A stretch of DNA of 64,000 nt from Corbicula japonica (Eukaryota > Mollusca > Bivalvia > Venerida > Cyrenidae): NCBI GenBank assembly GCA_038501625.1, contig JAZAYU010000001.1, forward strand, positions 4,216,001 through 4,280,000, in the 5' to 3' direction. Position 1 is the stretch's first letter; the number at the start of each line of letters is the position of its first letter. Position numbers and translations under genes: made by a program. This document shows positions 12,321 through 22,703 of the stretch, piece by piece. The notes below the pieces were generated by a model that made no database searches, was not told the DNA's origin, and worked only from the letters and a program-made list of their open reading frames with translations.

Positions 12321-12336
12321 CACCTTTTTCTTGCAG
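12321..12336 (+). other. Predicted 3' splice acceptor
   Basis: CACCTTTTTCTTGCAG, a polypyrimidine tract followed by CAG, lies six bases before the ATG at 12343. The same arrangement is kept at 22682-22697 in the intact sister, so the coding exon was probably preceded by a 5' untranslated exon. Confidence 0.6.
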
Positions 12337-12342
12337 AACGTC

Positions 12343-12760
12343 ATGTCTTCTGGAACCAACCACCTTTTCCTTTATCGCGTATTGAGCCCTGATGAGGAAC
12401 ATGCACAAGGACTTGAAGCTGAAGACCCCTTTTCTTCTACCAGTATCAGTGACCATGTGGCTTATGATACCAAATATTTTTCTAAATATATATCTACATG
12501 TGCTGACAAAGACACTGCTTTTGAATTTGCAATAATGGGTTTGCAACACAATGATCCGTCGCCTTAACGAATCGTTACTATAAATGTTGAAATGTTTAAG
12601 AAAGTTCCAGGAGTACGTATTATTGATCTAACAAATGTTTCTGGCACTACACTCTGGAGACAACGGCAGAGCTCTTCGCTTTGCAATGGACTGGGAAGAG
12701 GTTCTTGTAACCGGAAAAATATCAGCTTCATGCATAGTCAAAGTTGACAAAATAGGGTGA
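12343..12760 (+). pseudogene. ART-like small protein, subfamily B, nonsense and frameshift
   Basis: Sister of the intact gene at 22704-23129. It starts MSSGTNHLFLYRVL and carries SISDHVAYDT and SKYISTCAD. An in-frame TAA at 12565-12567 falls where the intact copy has a Lys codon (AAA), right after NDPSP. Downstream, homology continues as RIVTINVE and VPGVRIIDLTN. A net indel near 12635-12650 then shifts the frame, and the C-terminal segment (RALRF, WEEVLVTGKI, IVKVDKIG) reads in another frame to a TGA at 12758-12760. The AATAAA that follows the intact copy is AAGAAA here. With the stop, only about 74 residues could be made, and the Glu motif would be lost. The ISTC motif is closer to the family pattern than in the intact sister. 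Confidence 0.85.
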
Positions 12761-13654
12761 TGTTATATAAGATATCTTTATCGATCTAGAAACAAAACAG
12801 TTCACATTTGAAAGACCACGTTTCTGTATTAAAATATTAATATATATTTATTTTTGTGAATTCTTATGTAAGAAACTATGTATTTATTTTCTGGAAAGTT
12901 TCATTTAACTGAATTATAGGCGTTTGAGAGATTATGAATAGTTTGAAAGTGCAATGACACAAGTAAGTACATAAAATTACAAACGACATTCACTGGAAAT
13001 TCCTAGTATGATGAGCAGTATTAGTAGCGTTAGTTGAGTAAGTCTTCGTACGCTACAGCTAAAACAGTTATATCAGTTATCATATCGGAACGTAACTTTG
13101 TACCACGTTAAAATGTCCATCTTAATTTAACATATGCATTAATTAATTGAATCTGAACTCTTTATAATCTATATCAACAAGTTTTGTTTGAGCTCTTTGG
13201 CGGCTGTTGAAGGTCTCTCTTAAACTTTAATAAACTTTGCATTTTACACAAATTCAATTACCCAAACACTCTCTACTGCTTAATTGAAATTGCGTTTATT
13301 TTATGCATATCTGGTACAAAAATTGGACATTTAATATTTTCAGTAAATCTGTGAAAGATGCATATCAGGAAGTAATTTGAAATTATTTTGAGGTTTCAAG
13401 TTAAACGTTGTAATTCAGTTGATGAAAACGTTGAACTAAAGATCAAAAATCGCTGGCCGAATGGGGAGGAACGTTAACATGAAGCTCAAATATCAACAAT
13501 ACGAATAAAATATGGTTCGGTTGTAGTTAGACCTATATATTACCTTTGCCATTTTATTGTTTTTCATGTTTTTCAGTTAAGCCACGGCTTTAAATACGTA
13601 TAGTTTTATTTATGTCCAGTCATAAATTTAATACAAGTTATGTGATGAGTCGGG

Positions 13655-13860
13655 ACACGTGTGAGGTTGGTTCACCCTAGAACCTGGTTTAAACCAAAAC
13701 ATTTTTTCACTGTTCCATGGCGGTATCTCTCCCTCCCCCCCCCCCCCTCGTGTTCTCATTTCGTTAATTGTTTATGGTGTCCTATATAAATGGTCTTTAT
13801 TTCTTTTCCTTTGGCCATTTCTGGTTTGTCTATTTCACATTTGTATCCATATTGTCAACA
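13655..13860 (+). repeat. PLE tail remnant inside duplication A1
   Basis: GTGTGAGGTTGGTTCACCC, CTAGAACCTGGTTTAAACC, CATGGCGGTATCTC and TGGCCATTTCTGGTTTGTC follow the order of the sense retroelement tail at 6155-6620. It also contains a 14-base C run near 13733-13747. The equivalent remnant in the partner block is at 28370-28585. Confidence 0.65.
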
Positions 13861-14017
13861 CGTAAAAATTGTTTGACATTTATCATAAGTAAACCAACTT
13901 AATGTTGAGTTGTTATTTATGTTCACCAATGGTATTGTCTTATATTTTTCTGTGCGTACACCTTCGAACTAAAAGTACATGTAACGTTCATTAAAGAAAA
14001 AGAAAAACGAGTTGTGT

Positions 14018-14041
14018 TTTATTCTATCCCAAGTTTTTATT
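14018..14041 (-). promoter_or_regulatory. Candidate polyadenylation signals
   Basis: On the minus strand two AATAAA hexamers (plus-strand TTTATT at 14018-14023 and 14036-14041) flank AACTTGGGATAG, about 140 bases after the stop of the 14180-14593 gene. The same pair occurs at 28747-28772 after its duplicate. Confidence 0.5.
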
Positions 14042-14179
14042 CAAAATATCACTCATAAATAACGTACTAAGCATGCTTAGTGTATAACATCCATTATTCC
14101 AAAACCAGAACTTTACAATGAAAATTTCCGACTTGCATGAAGAATTTTTTGTATCGCGTATCACTAACAAAACATTTAT

Positions 14180-14593
14180 TTAGACACTAACCACTTTTAC
14201 AATAGCGTTTGCCGAGATTATTCCTACAATCAGCACTTCATTGTATTTCTTTGCATAGTTTCGTGCTTTTTCACTGTTTGGAATCAATGTATTCAATATA
14301 CCGGGATCAGTTAAATTATAATATATCACAGAATCCTTTGGTATTTTACTAGTATCGATCTGCGCGATTGATTTTCCAAAAGGTTTATAATCGTATCCAT
14401 TCTTCGCCCACTCTACTGCCATCTCATAAGAAGTGCTTGTTGAAATGTATTGGGACTTATAACTAGAACCATTCTCTACAAAATCTTCAATTGTATACAT
14501 TGCATCTTTATTCTTGGCCACTAATCCATGCTTGACATCTTCGCCTATTCTGAACACACGGTAAAGATACTGATATGGTATAAATGTAGCCAT
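14180..14593 (-). CDS. ART-like small protein, subfamily A, intact (137 aa)
   Basis: A 137-residue protein starting MATFIPYQYLYRVFR (Arg12), with SQYISTSTSY (Ser51-Thr52-Ser53), IAQIDTSKIP, YYNLTDPGI, LIPNSEKARNYA and YNEVLIVGIISA (Glu119). It has the R, S-T-S, E order of an ADP-ribosyltransferase-like fold. The function is not established. No signal peptide or transmembrane helix is visible, so an intracellular location is the simplest reading. It is closest to the gene at 28906-29325, with which it shares more than 900 bp of 3' flank. It lies tail-to-tail with the subfamily B pseudogene at 12343-12760, 1.4 kb apart. The ATG at 14593 is supported by the paralogues and by an acceptor-like TTTTTTCTTAG just upstream. 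Alternative: a non-enzymatic ART-like or DUF-type domain. Confidence 0.78.
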   Translation of the reverse strand: MATFIPYQYLYRVFRIGEDVKHGLVAKNKDAMYTIEDFVENGSSYKSQYISTSTSYEMAVEWAKNGYDYKPFGKSIAQIDTSKIPKDSVIYYNLTDPGILNTLIPNSEKARNYAKKYNEVLIVGIISANAIVKVVSV

Positions 14594-14602
14594 CTTTTTC
14601 TC

Positions 14603-14613
14603 CTAAGAAAAAA
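14603..14613 (-). other. Predicted 3' splice acceptor
   Basis: Reading on the minus strand, TATTTTTTCTTAG precedes GAGAAAAAG and the ATG at 14593. The pyrimidine run plus TAG is a good acceptor, implying an upstream untranslated exon above 14.6 kb. At the duplicate locus (29325) the same position is weaker, TTTTGATAG. Confidence 0.5.
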
Positions 14614-14619
14614 TACTGT

Positions 14620-15950
14620 TCGATTATTATGTGAACTAAATATGATATGCAAATATAAACAAAATAATTAAAATATGATCGAACATTGATGCTGAAGTTT
14701 CCTACTGTTTAGATCAAGAATAATACTAATACTCGGTTTAGAACAGAAAGACATTTAAAAAAAACCTCTAATATTACAAACCGAAATAATATTTGTAACT
14801 GCAGATTAAATGCCTTTATTTAAACTCTTCTTACAAGAACGTTGAAGGCATAGATGCATGAGAGTAATTGTTTGATATTAAGTCAACACTTAAGTACGTT
14901 CGTCATTAAGAAAATGATTAATTGATATGATCTTGGCGCTTGAAAAAGAGGCCAAATCCTTGTTCAGGATAGGTCGAGCCTATCAAGAGAGATTGTCGAA
15001 TGATTTAAAATTGTAAAAGTATCAAATTTTAATAAAGGAAAAGCAGATACAATTTTATGTGAAATTTATATCATAATCTTTTTCGAGTAGAACATTCCAG
15101 TGATTTCCTTCAATATAATGAACTTATCAACAACATAATGTGTTATGGTTTGAACAAATAATGACAGTAAATGAAGGTCGTTAATAATACCCTTATTTAT
15201 TGATAAGGAGGATGTTTTTTTCTAAAGAGGGGTTCTTTTAATATAGAACAAATAATTCAGATCAGTACTTTCGTGAATGCAGCTTTAATATATAGTATAA
15301 AATATTAACATTTTAAAGCACAAAAGACTTTATTTGACAGTTAATTACCAAACATGTATTTGGTCAATGTCTAACTAACAAACTATTGTTAACAAAAAGT
15401 AACCAATGAGAACTTTGGGTGAGTTCATGATGTCGCTTTCATTCTGAACTTTAAAAGGTCCAAAATATTAAGACCATGGTAACATAAAACCTTGAATAAT
15501 ATCCAATAAGGTTGTTTATTTTTATTTTTTCAAATAAATAAACATTACATAGAATGAGCTGATAACAAATATTCACTATGGTGAGAAAATCATTTTCTGA
15601 ATTTAAAACGTTATATGTATTGATAAAAATATCTATTATTATTGTGATTATTCTCTGTAACAAACATAACTGGCCGTTAACCTTCAAATGTGGGACAATC
15701 AAACTAAATTTAAAACTTTATGAATATTTTATTTTTTAGAAATATACAGAAAATTGTGTAATAAATCATCAACAAAAACCAAAATATATTTTCTCTCGGA
15801 GTTTATATATTTCTTAATTCTTTCGTCTTAATGATATGTCAAGCAAGTATGATAATCTAAAATTTAAACATATATTAACTGGCTAAGCTTACATGAAAAC
15901 TCATCAATTATACTTACAGAATGCTTGGTTTTTTGCTATGACAAAAACCA
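14620..15950. other. No gene seen
   Basis: AT-rich spacer upstream of the minus-strand gene at 14180-14593. The ORF at 15451-15702 has no recognisable features. Confidence 0.35.
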
Positions 15951-15954
15951 GGTT

Positions 15955-16690
15955 CTAGGCTGCACTAACCTCACACTTGACTCAACAGGTTCTCATATAA
16001 ACAAACAAGTACAGGTTGTCTTTGTGAAACAACTCCAACCCCACCGATAATCTCTGCAATTTTGCATGCAAAAACACAAAAACATACAAAACATAAGAAG
16101 CTACTAGCATTGTCAAGCAAAAATTTGTGTACTCATTGACCTTACTGAGATCAGAGCCCGCTGGAGGTGTTATTACAAGATTTTCCTATAAACCTTCATA
16201 AACAATTGTCATGCAAACAAAGAGGTCAGGTCTGCATAACGATAAAGTGAATATGGGTAAATCACCAAGCATGCAGAGCGCTGCATATGATGCTGATACC
16301 CTTTCTTTTTGAATTTACAGCGTGGAGGGATTAATATTTGCCCGAGTTTAAAAAAGTTTTCAAGTTTTCATAAAACACTGGCTGAGAATTACCTTGTTGC
16401 AGTAGTGATTTTTAACTGCAGCTGTATATTTTCATTAAATCTGTGTACCGACTATAAAACTTGCAAACTTGATTCTTTAATTTTTGTACCGATAAGCCAG
16501 TTTTAAAAGGTTTTCTGTTAGGCAAAAATAACGTTCATCATTAACATTGTTACAAGCTCTAGAAAAAAAGAAGAAGTTATTAAATATAAAGTCCATTAGA
16601 TTTTGCCCGCGGAACATCACCATCTAAAAATGGAGAATTTACAATATTAAAATCAACCATCTTTATTATTTTACATTCAAGTAGTTAAAC
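15955..16690 (-). mobile_element. 5'-truncated PLE copy with the end of the ORF and the 3' tail
   Basis: The high-coordinate part (about 16290-16690) aligns with 41600-42010 of the larger copy, i.e. the last part of its ORF. Shared landmarks are CGGAACATCACCATCTAAAAA versus AGGAACATCGCCGTCTAAAAA, ATACCTTGTTGCA and AAATTTACAG. The low-coordinate part (15955-16260) is the tail, with AACCAGGTTCTAGG, TTGTGAAACAACTCCAACCC and GCATGCAGAGCGCTG. Reading frames are broken. Tail and ORF end lie in the same order and orientation as in the 41-43 kb copy, which ties the dispersed tail repeat to this retroelement. Confidence 0.75.
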
Positions 16691-17064
16691 GGTTTCGATG
16701 TATGTTTAATCCATTCTCAACTTGGACTCAGTCCAAGGAACACAACTTCCCTAATGTAACAAACTGAAAAAAAGGTTAAAATAAATACATACTTTTCTGT
16801 TTTCTGAAAATGATAAACATGTTTTCCCGAAAATTTTGGAGTCATCTAGGTTGGAGTTTATGTCATTTAACTCCGTAAAAGGTAGCACAATAATGTTATT
16901 TGCAAATATAGTTGCAAAGTCATTTATTTACAGAAATCGGATTCAAACAACTTCAACATTTATTCATGCGCTAAGTTTCATACAACAAGAGGGTCCATGG
17001 GACCCTGGGTCGCTCACCTGCTAACATCTGTTCAATGGTTCGGACAAAAATTAAGACCACTAGA

Positions 17065-18515
17065 GTGCGGACAAGCTTTTTCTAAAATTTGACCTAGTGA
17101 CCTAGATTTCAATGTCACATGACCCAGTTTCGAACTTGACTTAGATATCATTGAGATAAACATTCTGACCAAGTTTGAAGAAGATCACAAGAAAAATTAA
17201 GATCGCTAGAGTGCGGACAAGATTTTTCTATAATTTGACCTAGTGACCTAAATTTCAAGGCTACATGACCCAGTTTCGAACATGACCTACATATTATTGG
17301 GATAAACATTCTGACCACGTTTGAAGAAGATCTGGCCAAAATAACGATCCCTAGAGTGCGGACAAGCTTTTTCTATAATTTGACCTAGTGACCTAGATTT
17401 CAAGGTCACATGACCCAGTTTCGAACTTGACCTAGATATCATTGGGATAAACATTCTGACCAAGTTTGAAGAAGATCGGACCAAAATTACGACCAGTAGA
17501 ATGCGGACAAGCTTTTTCTATAATTTGACCTAGTGATCTAGATTTCAAGGTCACATGACCCAGTTTCGAACTAGACCCAGATATCATTGGATAAACATTC
17601 TGACCAAGTTTAAAGAAGAACATACCAAAATTACAACCGCTATAGTGCAGACAAGCTTTTTCTTTAAATTGACCTAGTGACCTAGATTTCAAGGTCACAT
17701 GACCCAGTTACGAACTTGACCTAGATATCATTAAGATAAACATTTTGTTCAAGTTTAAAGAAGATTGCACCATAATTAAGACTGCTAGAGTGTGGACTAG
17801 CTTTTTCTACAATTTGACCCAGTGACCTAGATTTCAAGGTGACATGACCCAGTTTCGAACTTGACCTAGATATCTTTGAGATAAACATTCTGACCAAGTT
17901 TGAAGAAGATCGCATCAAAATTAAGACCGCAAGAGTGCGGACAAGCTTTTTCTATAATTTGACCTAGTGACCTAAATTTCAAGGTTACATGACCCAGTTT
18001 CGAACAAGACTTAGATATTATTGAGATAAACATCCTGACCAAGATTGAAGAAGATCTGACCAAAATTACGAACACTAGAGTGCGGACAAGCTTTTTCTAT
18101 AATTTGACCTAGTGACCTAGATTTCAAGGTCACATGACCCAGTTCCGAACTTGACCTAGATATCATTGGGATAAACATTCTGACCAAGTTTGAAGAAGAT
18201 CGGACCAAAATTATGACCACTAGAGTGCGGACAAGCTTTTTCTTTAATTTGACCTAGTGACCTAGTTATTAGTGTCACATGACCCAGTTATGAACTTGAC
18301 CTAGATATCATTAAGATAAACATTCTGTTCAAGTTTAAAGAAGATCGCACCATAATTAAGGCTGCTAGAGTGCGGACAAGCTTTTTCTACAATTTGACCC
18401 AGTGACCTAGATTTTAAGGTCACATGACCCAGTTTCGAACTTGACCTAGATATCATTGAGATAAACATTCTGACCAAGTTTGAAGAAGATTGGACCAAAA
18501 TTCCGTCCGCTAGAG
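17065..18515 (-). repeat. 145-bp tandem array, ten units
   Basis: The marker GTGCGGACAAGCT recurs at 17065, 17211, 17356, 17501, 17645, 17790, 17935, 18080, 18225, 18370 and 18515, i.e. every 144-146 bp. Each unit holds TTGACCTAGTGACCTAGATT, TCACATGACCCAGTTTCGAAC and AAACATTCTGACCAAGTTTG. The period is not a multiple of three. The chain of about 65-aa minus-strand ORFs, each overlapping the next in another frame, is therefore a by-product of the repeat and not a gene. Confidence 0.95.
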
Positions 18516-18581
18516 TGCGGACAACAATTGTGGACGGACGGACGGACGGACGACGGACGAACTCCCCTCACAAAAGCTCAC

Positions 18582-18608
18582 CCTGTCACTACGTGACAGG
18601 TGAGCTAA
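18582..18608 (+). other. Terminal hairpin and CTAA end of the HINE
   Basis: CCTGTCAC (18582-18589), loop TAC, GTGACAGG (18593-18600), then TGAG and CTAA at 18605-18608. A hairpin a few bases before a CTRR terminus is the hallmark of Helitron 3' ends. Confidence 0.7.
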
Positions 18609-18609
18609 A

Positions 18610-18999
18610 AATCAGCAATAGCATTTACAAATAGATAAATATGCAGTTATGGCCATTGCGGCATATAAATTACATGTAACAGTGTATGTTTACTAGCTTA
18701 CGCCTTAACATATACATAGGACAGAAACGAAACATTATTTATAGGTCTTTGTTTAATTTTCAGCATTAGTAACAAAATATGTAGTATTATGCAATAACAA
18801 GCTATGTGTTTACTTTAAAATAGATATTCAATGTAAAGAATAGACATTTATATATAAGAAATCATTCAATATGGTTTCCAATGTAAGCTGTTCGATCTCT
18901 TATCAGATACTCAAGCCTAAAAGAACCGATTAGTCGCGCAAACATACAGTAAAAATCTTAAAGTTTCATATTCTTTGTAATAGCATTTAAGGAAACCAT
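18610..18999. other. No gene seen
   Basis: AT-rich spacer between the HINE and the TTAA element; nothing recognisable. Confidence 0.4.
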
Positions 19000-19949
19000 T
19001 TAACGAGGGGTTAGTGCCAGAATCTGCTATCTACATATTTTGAAATTTTACAGGGTGATCAATTTTTGTTTTTAACTATTAAATAATGGCTTTCTTAAAA
19101 GATTGATACAGAAGTTATATCAAAAGTTCCTTTCTTTTTTATATGATATATATATATTTATATCTGGATCTTTAAAAAATAAAGTAAAAATTGATAAAAT
19201 TATTTTGGCTTTGCAAAAAGCCCCTTTTCTGTAGTAACTAGTCTGTGTCAAAACATTCTATGAAAAGATAGCTTAGTTTGGCTTTCAAAATTAGTTTGAA
19301 TTACTGAAAGCGTGTGTGTACCAGAACATGCTATACATTGATAGCTTGTAAAACCTTTGCTTATTACAGTTATTGTGACTGTCCGAAACATTCTACAGCA
19401 AAGTTGTCACCAATATTCATTTTGAGCATGCAAGAACAGGATATAGAGGGATATGTGATTATGGCAGAATGAGTAATTTATCTACCTGTATGCTAATCAA
19501 TTCCAAAAAGGTCTTAAATTAGATTTCCTGATTTGACATAACAAGTCTGTACAATAATATTTTCTGGAAAACAAAAAAATGCTGAATGTTAGGCAGTAAG
19601 TGTTTGTATGTTTATGAAAATATAAAATTTCGTTGTCAGATAATTTACATTTGTAACACAAACCAATGAAATTATTGTAAAATAGGTAAACTGGTAAAGG
19701 TGTATTATTAGTAACACAAAAATGTCCTTTTGGTTAAAAGTTTATTTACTTTTTTGATGCATATTGTTTTCAACCATAAATATACAAACTTGTACATTCA
19801 TCATATAGAAGGGAATATGTAAAGCAAAGCATTCTTTATCTATAGCCAAAATCTGAATAATTGTTAGAATCTTAATGTCTGGTTCTGAGAGATTTTCTCT
19901 TTAACTTTTGCTTGATGGCTTGTATTATTTATGAAATTCTTGAAAATAG

Positions 19950-20345
19950 TGAAACGTGCATCAGGAATAGCAACACTTAGAAAACATAGCCTCCACACAC
20001 AGCTAAACAAGAGTGCCAAAATGCCACAAAATATCCCCAATCGATGAATTTGCCATATTATGAACCAATAAAGGGTCATAACTCTGGCTGGAGCGATTTA
20101 GCTGGTTATCGAACTTGGTCGAGTTATTATGCCCATAAACGTTTCCCAAAGTTTCATGAAGATCAGTCAACAACTGTATGAGTTATTGAGCGGACGCCCG
20201 CCATGGGTGTTCCCATTATAAGACCCGTCTTTGGCGAAGACGGGCGTATAAAAAAGAGAGAAGAAGATGGGATTGGTTACACAATGATCAATTTCAGATA
20301 GGCCGCCAAAACAATTAACAAAAAAGAGAATGAACTTATTTTTTA
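19950..20345 (-). repeat. PLE tail, antisense, split by a HINE
   Basis: The tail starts with TGCATCAGGAATAGC and reads to CACACACAGCTAA. It is interrupted at about 20016 and resumes at about 20251 with AAAAGAGAGAAGAAGATGGG, continuing to CAATTAACAAAAAAGAGAATGA. Other tails read CACAGCCAAAAAGTAGAGAGG without interruption, which fixes the insertion point. Confidence 0.7.
20017..20250 (+). mobile_element. Small HINE inserted in a PLE tail
   Basis: Begins ACAAGAGTGCC, the same left end as the 16985 element, and ends with the hairpin CCCGTCTT-TGGCG-AAGACGGG (20224-20244) followed by CGTATA. It lacks a tandem core. It contains GGGTCATAACTCTGGC and TTTCATGAAGATCAGTCAAC. Confidence 0.7.
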
Positions 20346-20559
20346 AATAATTGGATTATTTTGTTTTCTTTTTATCAGAAATCGACTTCCAATGTATATG
20401 TTTTCATGACAAGAACTCAACAGTGTTGGCCTGCTGTCCTGTAAATCCAATAATCTTTAATTTCACACTTCTAACGTAACACATTTGAAACAGCATTCGT
20501 CTGGTTCTTTTTTAAAATATCTCATCAATTTCATAATTTTCCAAGAAAAATGTTAAAAA

Positions 20560-20730
20560 AATGTATGCATATCAGGAATAGCCACATCCAGTAGACACAG
20601 CCTCCACTGGCCACATAGCCAGAAAGTAGAGAGTACAAGAGAGCATGTTTATACAATATCAGATTAAAATAGACTGTACAAACGACTAACGACAGTGAGA
20701 ACCCGAGTTTTTGCCCTGGTTATTTTTTTG
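20560..20730 (-). repeat. PLE tail, antisense, second copy in the TTAA element
   Basis: TATGCATATCAGGAATAGCC, CCAGTAGACACAGCCTCC, AGCCAGAAAGTAGAGAG, AGAGAGCATG and GTGAGAACCCGAG appear in the antisense tail order. It covers only the last 160 bp or so of the tail. Confidence 0.7.
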
Positions 20731-22089
20731 TTCTGTGGTACTGTTTAAGGTCTATAAAGGCGGTATCTGTGTTTCTTACCATTTGTAATAAGGTATCCCA
20801 TGTGCATAATTCTCTTTCGATTACAATGAATCTACTTCCATAGCGAAATTGTGCAGTCTATGATCCTGATGTTTGGTATTGTATTAACAGAAGCAATAAC
20901 CAACAGCTTCCTGTGTCCCCTATGTTACACATTGCAGGTGTTTGGTATTTTAGAGGTAATAATTATTGTTACATATATTTCTTTATATTAGCCAATCTGG
21001 TTGGCTCTCTGTAACTAGATCAAATTTTGACACTGCTTGTCTGTCGATGTTCGGATTCTGTTCTTCATTTGAAAGTAATAGTGCATAGGTATGATTGCGC
21101 ACTGTCAAATCATCAACTTTACCTTGACTGTCATTATAACTCTTTGAACTGATTTCTATGTTGCCATCATTATTATTTGTACAAATACTTGTGCTTTTAT
21201 TAATTTCCTACACTTTTAACATAATATTCAATATGATTTAAAATTAAACTATACCAGTGAAGTATCAGTTTATTAAGGAATACAGGACTGTAACATGAGA
21301 TTATTAAATCTTATAAGTACGATAAACCTTCGCTCATAGTAATATTTTTTTATAAAACTGAATTTCAGATAAATAAAGGTAAGTTCAAATAAACGGGAAA
21401 ATAAGTGACTTGAAGGAAGTCTTAACTTTTCAAACAGCAACTGGTATTCTTTAAAACAACAATCAAACTAAATTATATTCCAGCAACAATCAACATATCC
21501 TACATATTAGAAACTTGATAGCCTGTTATCAACGCCAAATAATAGAAACAATGATACCAGCCAAATCAAGCTTTTTTTTATATGCCTGCTTTTTTGATAT
21601 CTGAATGAGTGATATTCTACAGACATGTTATCTGCCAGAAAGGTATATCATGACTCAGCATGATATGGCAGATAAAATATTATCATGTAGCAAAAATTTA
21701 AATTCTATCTTCAAATAGCTTGTTCTGGTAGTAAAGATTTTTTTTAATTTTTCACAAATCTGCACTTCCACAACCAGCTTTCTTTATATGGAATGTTCTG
21801 GCACTTCTTTAAACTTTGTTCATTATAAAATCATATCTGCTAAAAAGTTCTATTAATTTATAAAACGTTTTGGTTCAATCAAAATAATGTATAGTATCAT
21901 TTTAAGGAGGCTATGTGGAAAAAGCTGGTCCTGGCAGAAAATGTCAACCACTCTTCATTACGAGTTGATATGATCTCTATTGAATATCTTTTGAAAGAAA
22001 TGAGGAAATATATTGTCGAAAAATACAAAAAAGTGACAAACCTTAATTTTGTTAGATAGCAGGTTCTGGCACTTACCCCTCGTTAATGT

Positions 22090-22635
22090 CTAGTATAAAG
22101 TAGCATGGAAATTATAGCCATTTTCAAATTGAATTTTTAAGTTAAACCCAGAATCCAATGGCTAGCTTGGTATTGATTAACTTCGCAATCTAGATACCAC
22201 ATTTGCTAAATAAAATTTTGCTCCTAACCATTGGAATAACTGAACAAATCTTCGGACAGTCTTTTATGCAAATAAATATTTACTTCCATATACCCCAAAA
22301 CTAGCCATTTTCTAGCTGATTTTTGTTTAGGCTCATAAATTGAATCGAAACATGATGACTAGCTACCCCGGCCGAATCACACACTAACCAACCTCAACAC
22401 CGCAACATTTTATATAAAGAATAAAAATATTCCAAGTAACCCTGATAAATGATAAATATCACTGTGTGTATGTCAACTGATTGCAAAACTAACATACTCA
22501 AATATTTAGCGCTTTAAATAGCATTACAATTGACCATTCGAGTTTAAGAGTCAACAAACATGTATTATTAATGAGTTTTACAAAAGTTTTACTCATCATA
22601 TTCTTAAGATAGATAACATCCAAAAAGTTTAAATG
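22090..22635. other. No gene seen
   Basis: AT-rich spacer upstream of the subfamily B gene. It may hold that gene's 5' exon or promoter, but none is identifiable. Confidence 0.35.
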
Positions 22636-22681
22636 ATCAAACATCCTCGTATGTAACGTCAAAAACATGTATATTTTGTAC

Positions 22682-22697
22682 GGCCCTTTTCTTGCAG
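22682..22697 (+). other. Predicted 3' splice acceptor
   Basis: GGCCCTTTTCTTGCAG lies six bases before the ATG at 22704 and is conserved with 12321-12336. It rules against starting the protein at the upstream in-frame TTG at 22692, which lies within the acceptor. Confidence 0.6.
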
Positions 22698-22703
22698 AAC
22701 GTC

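Larger units (their letters stand above)
12265..13350 (+). repeat. Segmental duplication B1 (partner 22640-23720)
   Basis: Homology runs from the upstream AACATCC...TATATTTTGTAC through the ART-like coding exon. It continues in the 3' flank with ATCTTTATCGAT, AGAAACAAAACAGTTCAC, GTATATCAGTTATCATATCG-like text, GGCGGCTGTTGAA and AAATTGGACATTTAATAT. It fades after about 13350 (23720 in the partner). The flanks are nearly as well conserved as the coding exon, which indicates DNA-level duplication rather than retrocopying. Confidence 0.8.
13460..14600 (-). repeat. Segmental duplication A1 (partner 28150-29330)
   Basis: Matches 28150-29330 along its length. Shared landmarks: AACAATACG, GTCCAGTCATAAATT, a retroelement tail remnant, ATATTGTCAA, TCCCAAGTTTTTATTCAAAAT, GTGTATAACATCCAT, CCAAAACCAGAACTTTAC, and GTATCGCGTATCACTAAC, leading into the coding exon. 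The retroelement remnant sits at the same place in both copies, so its insertion predates the duplication. Confidence 0.8.
16985..18608 (+). mobile_element. Pearl-like non-autonomous Helitron-type element (HINE)
   Basis: The left end begins ACAAGAGGG and contains a small palindrome GGGTCC-ATG-GGACCC (about 16991-17005), followed by GTCGCTCACCTG. Ten units of a 145-bp core follow, then a short ACGG microsatellite (18533-18558), and a right end with an 8-bp stem, 3-base loop hairpin followed by GGTGAGCTAA. GCTCACCTG on the left is the inverse of CAGGTGAGC on the right. This layout of short end, tandem core, microsatellite and terminal hairpin is that of the pearl/HINE elements described in bivalves. 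There is no Rep/helicase gene here, so it would depend on another element. Confidence 0.8.
19004..22082. mobile_element. TTAA-flanked DNA transposon relic, 3.08 kb, with nested insertions
   Basis: The ends are inverted repeats of about 31 bp: CGAGGGGTTAGTGCCAGAAT on the left, and on the right the reverse complement of CGAGGGGTAAGTGCCAGAAC. Both continue with CTGCTATCTA. TTAA sits outside each end (19000-19003 and 22083-22086), the target duplication used by piggyBac and Kolobok superfamilies. No transposase ORF remains. Loose versions of the terminal motif recur inside (ACCAGAACATGCTATACATT near 19320 and TGTTCTGGCACTTC near 21793). Inside lie two PLE tails and one small HINE, so the element is old. 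Confidence 0.8.

Noticed and set aside
17148..18498. Chain of about 65-88-aa minus-strand ORFs resembling one another (MVRSSSNLVRMF-type)
   Set aside because: They follow the 145-bp tandem repeat exactly and change frame at each unit because 145 is not a multiple of three. They are a repeat artefact, not a repeated-domain protein.
22692..22703. Four extra N-terminal codons from a TTG start for the subfamily B protein
   Set aside because: They lie within the predicted splice acceptor, and TTG starts are not expected in an animal nuclear gene.
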